A stretch of 64,000 nt of DNA from positions 335,328-399,327 of the forward strand of contig JAAEAF010000274.1 in assembly GCA_011037195.1 (NCBI GenBank), read 5' to 3'. Position 1 is the stretch's first letter. Every line of letters begins with the position of its first letter. The DNA is from Triatoma infestans (Eukaryota > Arthropoda > Insecta > Hemiptera > Reduviidae). Of this stretch, positions 60,240-64,000 are shown one piece after another. A program made the position numbers and the translations under genes. The notes under the pieces are model-generated. The model saw nothing but the letters and a program-made list of their open reading frames with translations, ran no database searches and was not told the DNA's origin.

Positions 60240-60818
60240 AATAGGGAGCAAAATTCCTAAGTTGTCCCTTTCGTGGCCACTGCACAAGAAACAATTGGAC
60301 CAAGACCAAAAGAGTACAATTTAATACATTTATTATCACTTTCAATATGCCAAAGGAATGGCGCTTACCTTGTAACGCAGAATGCTTGTTGCCTTGTTGG
60401 AAGACCCATGTGTCCTTTATCGGGGAAAAGGGAAGAGGAAAAATAGGAAATAATTCTAATATGCCACCAACTCTTGAGTCTTCACCAATACCCTTCTACC
60501 TGGCTGACTGATCGTAGATAATAATTGAAAGGGTTTCCAGTAGCTGCACGGTAGGACTCTCAACCTGAAGTAACAACCATGTGATTTCACAATAAGCCCA
60601 TGCAGGCCGGGAGAACTGGAGCCACTTAATCAACAAGACAACCAGCATAGGGACAGAAGTGGTTTTGGAAAACAAACTTGGGTTTTCACAACTAAGCGCA
60701 ATCAAACTGGCAGGAATTGAATAGATAGATTTAAAGTCACTCGAGCGAGTGACTTGCGACTGAGTCGAGCGAGTCTTATATGGTGACTGACTAAAGAGAG
60801 AGAATGCGTAGCTTACCC
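60240..60818. other. GC-richer region with palindromes, possible promoter/5' region
   Basis: Balanced composition. It includes the strong minus-strand splice donor at 60363-60368 and, at 60735-60755, a 9-pair hairpin AGTCACTCG-AG-CGAGTGACT followed by GACTGAGTCGAGCGAGTC, a second similar block. A 69-codon minus-strand ORF (60496-60705) has no recognised motif. Could be a 5' region of the kinase gene or a mobile element. Confidence 0.3.
60369..60409 (-). CDS. possible 5' coding exon with strong splice donor
   Basis: A minus-strand ATG at 60407-60409 opens MGLPTRQQAFCVT and runs into a strong donor ACAAG/GTAAGC in phase 2. That phase fits the acceptor at 47650 (AG + A), giving an uninterrupted frame into the candidate exon there. 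The surrounding 60240-60800 is GC-richer than flanking DNA, as a 5' exon or promoter region would be. It could equally be part of a mobile element. Low confidence. Confidence 0.25.
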
Positions 60819-60831
60819 CCTCTCTACACTT

Positions 60832-61707
60832 TTTTTTTTTTCCTCAGGGTTCTGTACCGCGACCATTCTTGATCTATTGTACCCCCCCTGGTGCCTAAGA
60901 TGAGCTAGCTCATCTATAGCACCCTCTCCAGGTTTAACTCCCTGAGAAATCTCAGGATCCTGGAAGGTTCTAGGGTAGGTATTTCTTCCTCCCCTATCTG
61001 GTAACAGCCCAGACTACCAAATCTTCTTTGAATGACGGCATCACAGTCCGTGAGGAGGTGTATCGGAGTTTCCTCCGCCTCTCCACAGAATCTGCATATG
61101 CCGTCACCTACTAGACCAAGCTTTCTCAGGTGCCCCCTGAGTCTGCAATGCCCCGTAAGGAATCCCGTAAGAATACGGATCCTATTCTTACTCAGACTGA
61201 TGAAGGCTTTCGATCTTTCCTGGTTATAACCGCCCAGACAGACCTTGGCCTGCCTCAGTCCCGGGATGGTGTTCCAGAGACGAGCTCTTTTAGCCACCTC
61301 CTCCTTCTTGATTTCTTCTAGAAATACTTAGTCACTGACTCCACAAAAGGGCTCTGGCCCAATAAGAGGAGATACAGCGCCTTCCTTTGCCAGGGCGTCA
61401 GCTGCCTCAGTACCACCACGCCGACATGTCCCGGCACCCAATACAGGGTAACCTTATTGCTCCTGCCTAGTTCATTAAGTTTGCCTAGGCTCTAACTGAG
61501 TACGTAAGAGCTCAGTGCTTTAATGGCCGCCTGACTGTCGGATAGGATAACAATCTCCTGATTCCGATATCCCCGATCAAGGTTCAACTGAGCGCACCTT
61601 CCAATGGCGTAGATTTCCGCCTGGAAGATGCTAGGAAACTTACCCATGGGTTCTGAGTGTTTGATTCTAGGCCCAAACACCCCTGCCGCGGTTCCTTCGA
61701 GGGTCTC
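60832..61707 (-). pseudogene. 5'-truncated non-LTR element: RNase H and CCHC end, with target duplication
   Basis: Minus strand, the same family as 42038-42877. The start reads [49 protein letters not shown] (RNase H SDS intact); after a small deletion, VPGHVGV-like and then [60 protein letters not shown] (CCHC finger), and [18 protein letters not shown] at 60914. T run (A tail) at 60830-60842. A 12-base duplication CTCTCTACACTT at 60820-60831 and 61707-61718 brackets it. Younger-looking than the 42-kb copy. Confidence 0.9.
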
Positions 61708-61719
61708 TCTCTACACTTA

Positions 61720-62811
61720 GGACACAGCCTAATAGATTTGTAGATTATTATCAAGGCAGTACAATACACCCTTCCGAAATAAAATTATTGTACGCTGTTG
61801 ACGGCGTAATTTAAATTTATATTAAATACCGAACAGTTTCAATCTTACAAGTTTAAAAAATCTGGACTCTCCCCGCCCTCGATTCCTTGATTCTCCGAAT
61901 TTTTTATATATCAAATTTATTTAAAATAAAATAAGATATAAAGGGATAATTCGAAAGAAAAATGGCACCGACTGATTAAGAAGAAAATAACAATTGCAGT
62001 CTCAATAGATTTGTAAAGGTAGAATGGGAAAAGATAATTACAAGTACTCATATTAGTAGAACTGAGCGTCTATTAATTTAATTAGGTTACAAAATGGGAC
62101 CCTTGTGAATTCGATATTGTATAATTCACTCTATTAAAATATATACGTATGAGCAATTTACATAATTCTTCTTTAAAAAACGATAGTTATTGTTGGAAGA
62201 TAAACACAAGGCAAACTGTTTTTGAAACACTATAAAAATGAACTAATTCAGAACATTTTAAATAAAAGGTCAGAAATAATAAGTAAACTAAGTCGAGTCA
62301 ATAAGTCAAAAATATATTAAATATTTTTTACAACAATCAACATTCACATTCAGATAATCAATATTGTAAAGTCGCAAACATTCATGGCGTCTGTTATTAG
62401 AGTCTACTTTTGCAAATATAAAAATTAAATATACCACATATGTAAACTTTAAATACCAATAAGATCCGGTAAGAAGAAAGAAAAATAAAACAAAAAAGTG
62501 ATTAATGAAACAATTAGTAAATTAGCAGAGTGATAATTAATTGCAGATGTCGTCTAAACTTGCTATTAACAACTTATTCTAAAAAAAAAACCTGCCTTTG
62601 TGTACTTATTAGCATGAATAACTAGTACAATTGTATTTATTATTAACCTGCCTGCTTGTATTTATTAGTTGTAAATGAATCCAAAAGTTGTTCGGAATAC
62701 CAGAAAATATTTCACACGATTTTTTTCTTGGATGGTCAAATAAATTCAACCATTTGAGAATTCAGAAATAACTAACCGTACTCATGTTCCCAATCTTATG
62801 TTCCATCAAAT

Positions 62812-62846
<35 letters not shown>

Positions 62847-63190
62847 CCTAAATGGCGAAATTAACCAACCAAGTGTAACAGAGGAAATTGCAAGCACCAT
62901 TTTAATCTTGCCAACGCCCCTTGTCCCAAACTTTTCACTATAATCCTCCAAAGTAAAACAAGCTCTTGTGACAATTGCGGACTTTTACAAATAAATAACA
63001 TTTCTTTCTTTATGGGTTGTACACCTATACTTCCTTTAATTTGTACTCACACTTCTCATAATTCATAGCAGAACTCGTTGTACTCGTTTAGAACCCGTCG
63101 TATTAGACAAAAACAAATCTATGATGTTGGTACACATCGGTGAAGAATAGTTTTTCCTCAAAAAGAATCTGATTTGAAACACTTACACAA
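61720..63190. other. A/T-rich; (AC)n at 62817-62844
   Basis: CA microsatellite; nothing else recognised. Confidence 0.5.
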
Positions 63191-64000
63191 CTTTCTCTTA
63201 CTGCAGTTTACACGATCTAAATGTGACAAATTTTCTCAAAACTTATAATTTTTACTAAATATTTGCCTGATTTCAATTAGAGAATCTAAACTAAATAAAA
63301 TGACTTTTTTCAGGAAACCTTACGTTACCCCTTCCACAAAACTTGTTGTTTAAATGAACTTTTACGAAAAAAAAAACAAACAATCCCAATAAAAGTAATA
63401 GGTTGCTGTATTCACGATTAGTGTAACAAATTTTATGAAATCCGTCGGTATTTTTACAGACAAAAAATGAAATAACTCTAAGTAAAAACGCACTTCCGTT
63501 TAACAGCTTTTCTTGAAACTCAGAATTTTGACGACATATTTAATTCTAATTAATATTATTTAGATGATAGAATTGTTTAATAAACTATATTTTAGCACTG
63601 TAGAGGAAAATATAAGCCCGCTTTTCCCTAAAAAGTTCACTTATATGGATTTTTCCCAGAGATATGTTTAAAAGTAATCCTGTAGCTGTTTGTATGTGTT
63701 GTAAATAAACCAAGTTTAAAGAAAATCATTTGACCATTTTTTCGAAAAAAAAACCCGCAAAAAAACAGAAAAATTCATTCATTAAAGTGGGCTACTTCCG
63801 GTTGAGGAATTTTGACAGATAAGTTTTTATCGGATCCCATGGTGATACCCAGATTGCATATAAATTTGAATCTTCCTGCGATTTTCTAACAACTTTTTTT
63901 TTACTTTTCTTTCTCCTAGTAAGAAAGAGGAAGTATTGTAATCGTGTCAAAATTTTCGATATCGAGTTTTCACCGGAAATATCCGTTTTGAGGTCCCCTG
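63191..64000. repeat. two dispersed CTTCCGG-family copies, head to head; second runs off the window
   Basis: 63191-63890 (plus): CACTTCCGTTTAACAGC, CTTGAAACTCAGAATTTTG, CTACTTCCGGTTGAGGAAT, CGGATCCCATGGTGATACCC. 63903-64000 (minus): CTCCTAGTAAGAAAGAGG, TATTGTAATCGTGTCAAA, TTTTCACCGGAAATATCCG, the same terminus as the copy at 39.5 kb, differing at only a few bases. Confidence 0.65.

Noticed and set aside
1..64000. CRISPR arrays, operons, prokaryotic promoters or riboswitches
   Set aside because: Spliced genes, poly-A retroelements and mariner elements show an animal genome; no array-like repeats with spacers are seen.

Overview
The window is eukaryotic, almost certainly from an insect, most likely a hemimetabolous one with a large, repeat-rich genome. 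It is strongly A+T rich, has spliced genes with very long introns, and carries mariner transposons, non-LTR retrotransposons of several clades, tRNA-derived SINEs, a solo LTR and many microsatellites. There are no operons, Shine-Dalgarno sites, CRISPR arrays or intact tRNA/rRNA genes. The species cannot be named from the sequence.

The one clear host gene is on the minus strand: a PFTAIRE cyclin-dependent kinase (Drosophila Eip63E / vertebrate CDK14 type). I assembled ten exons with canonical splice sites and fully compatible phases, from 44448 down to a stop codon at 9028: 44314-44448, a 27-base microexon at 32005-32031, 20195-20421, 14385-14476, 12553-12727, 12250-12436, 11943-12157, 11612-11773, 10410-10500 and 9028-9131. 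Together they encode the whole kinase domain and a C-terminal tail. Two further upstream exons, 47478-47650 and 60369-60409, fit in phase but are less certain. Nearly everything between about 9 and 47 kb (perhaps 60 kb) is therefore intron of this gene filled with mobile DNA.

Layout. 0-3.3 kb: broken non-LTR elements (RT, RNase H, RTE-like RT). 3.3-9 kb: A/T-rich DNA, a fold-back element and a GC-richer island with a TATA box. 9-14.5 kb: the kinase exon cluster with a solo LTR, a SINE and a LINE relic. 14.5-20 kb: fold-back, LINE and SINE copies and a Ginger-like inverted-repeat transposon. 20-47 kb: long introns with Jockey-like RT, two mariner loci (one intact), SINEs, LINE 3' ends and many copies of a dispersed noncoding repeat. 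47-64 kb: candidate 5' exons, another fold-back, a TIR element, a deleted mariner and a LINE 3' end with a target-site duplication.

The most interesting signal is a set of fold-back elements in three unrelated sequence families (near 5.0, 9.8 and 22.4 kb; near 16.4 kb; near 49.7 kb). All share a small-hammerhead-ribozyme-like architecture: a CUGANGA-like box, a short GC hairpin, GAAA, then a loopless palindromic stem III (ACCGGT or ACGT). This is the design of the dimer-cleaving hammerheads linked to Penelope-like retroelements. Two copies keep the full catalytic core. Also notable are an intact mariner with perfect terminal repeats, a Ginger-like element carrying a 65-residue ORF, and a repeat family that hosts several nested insertions.
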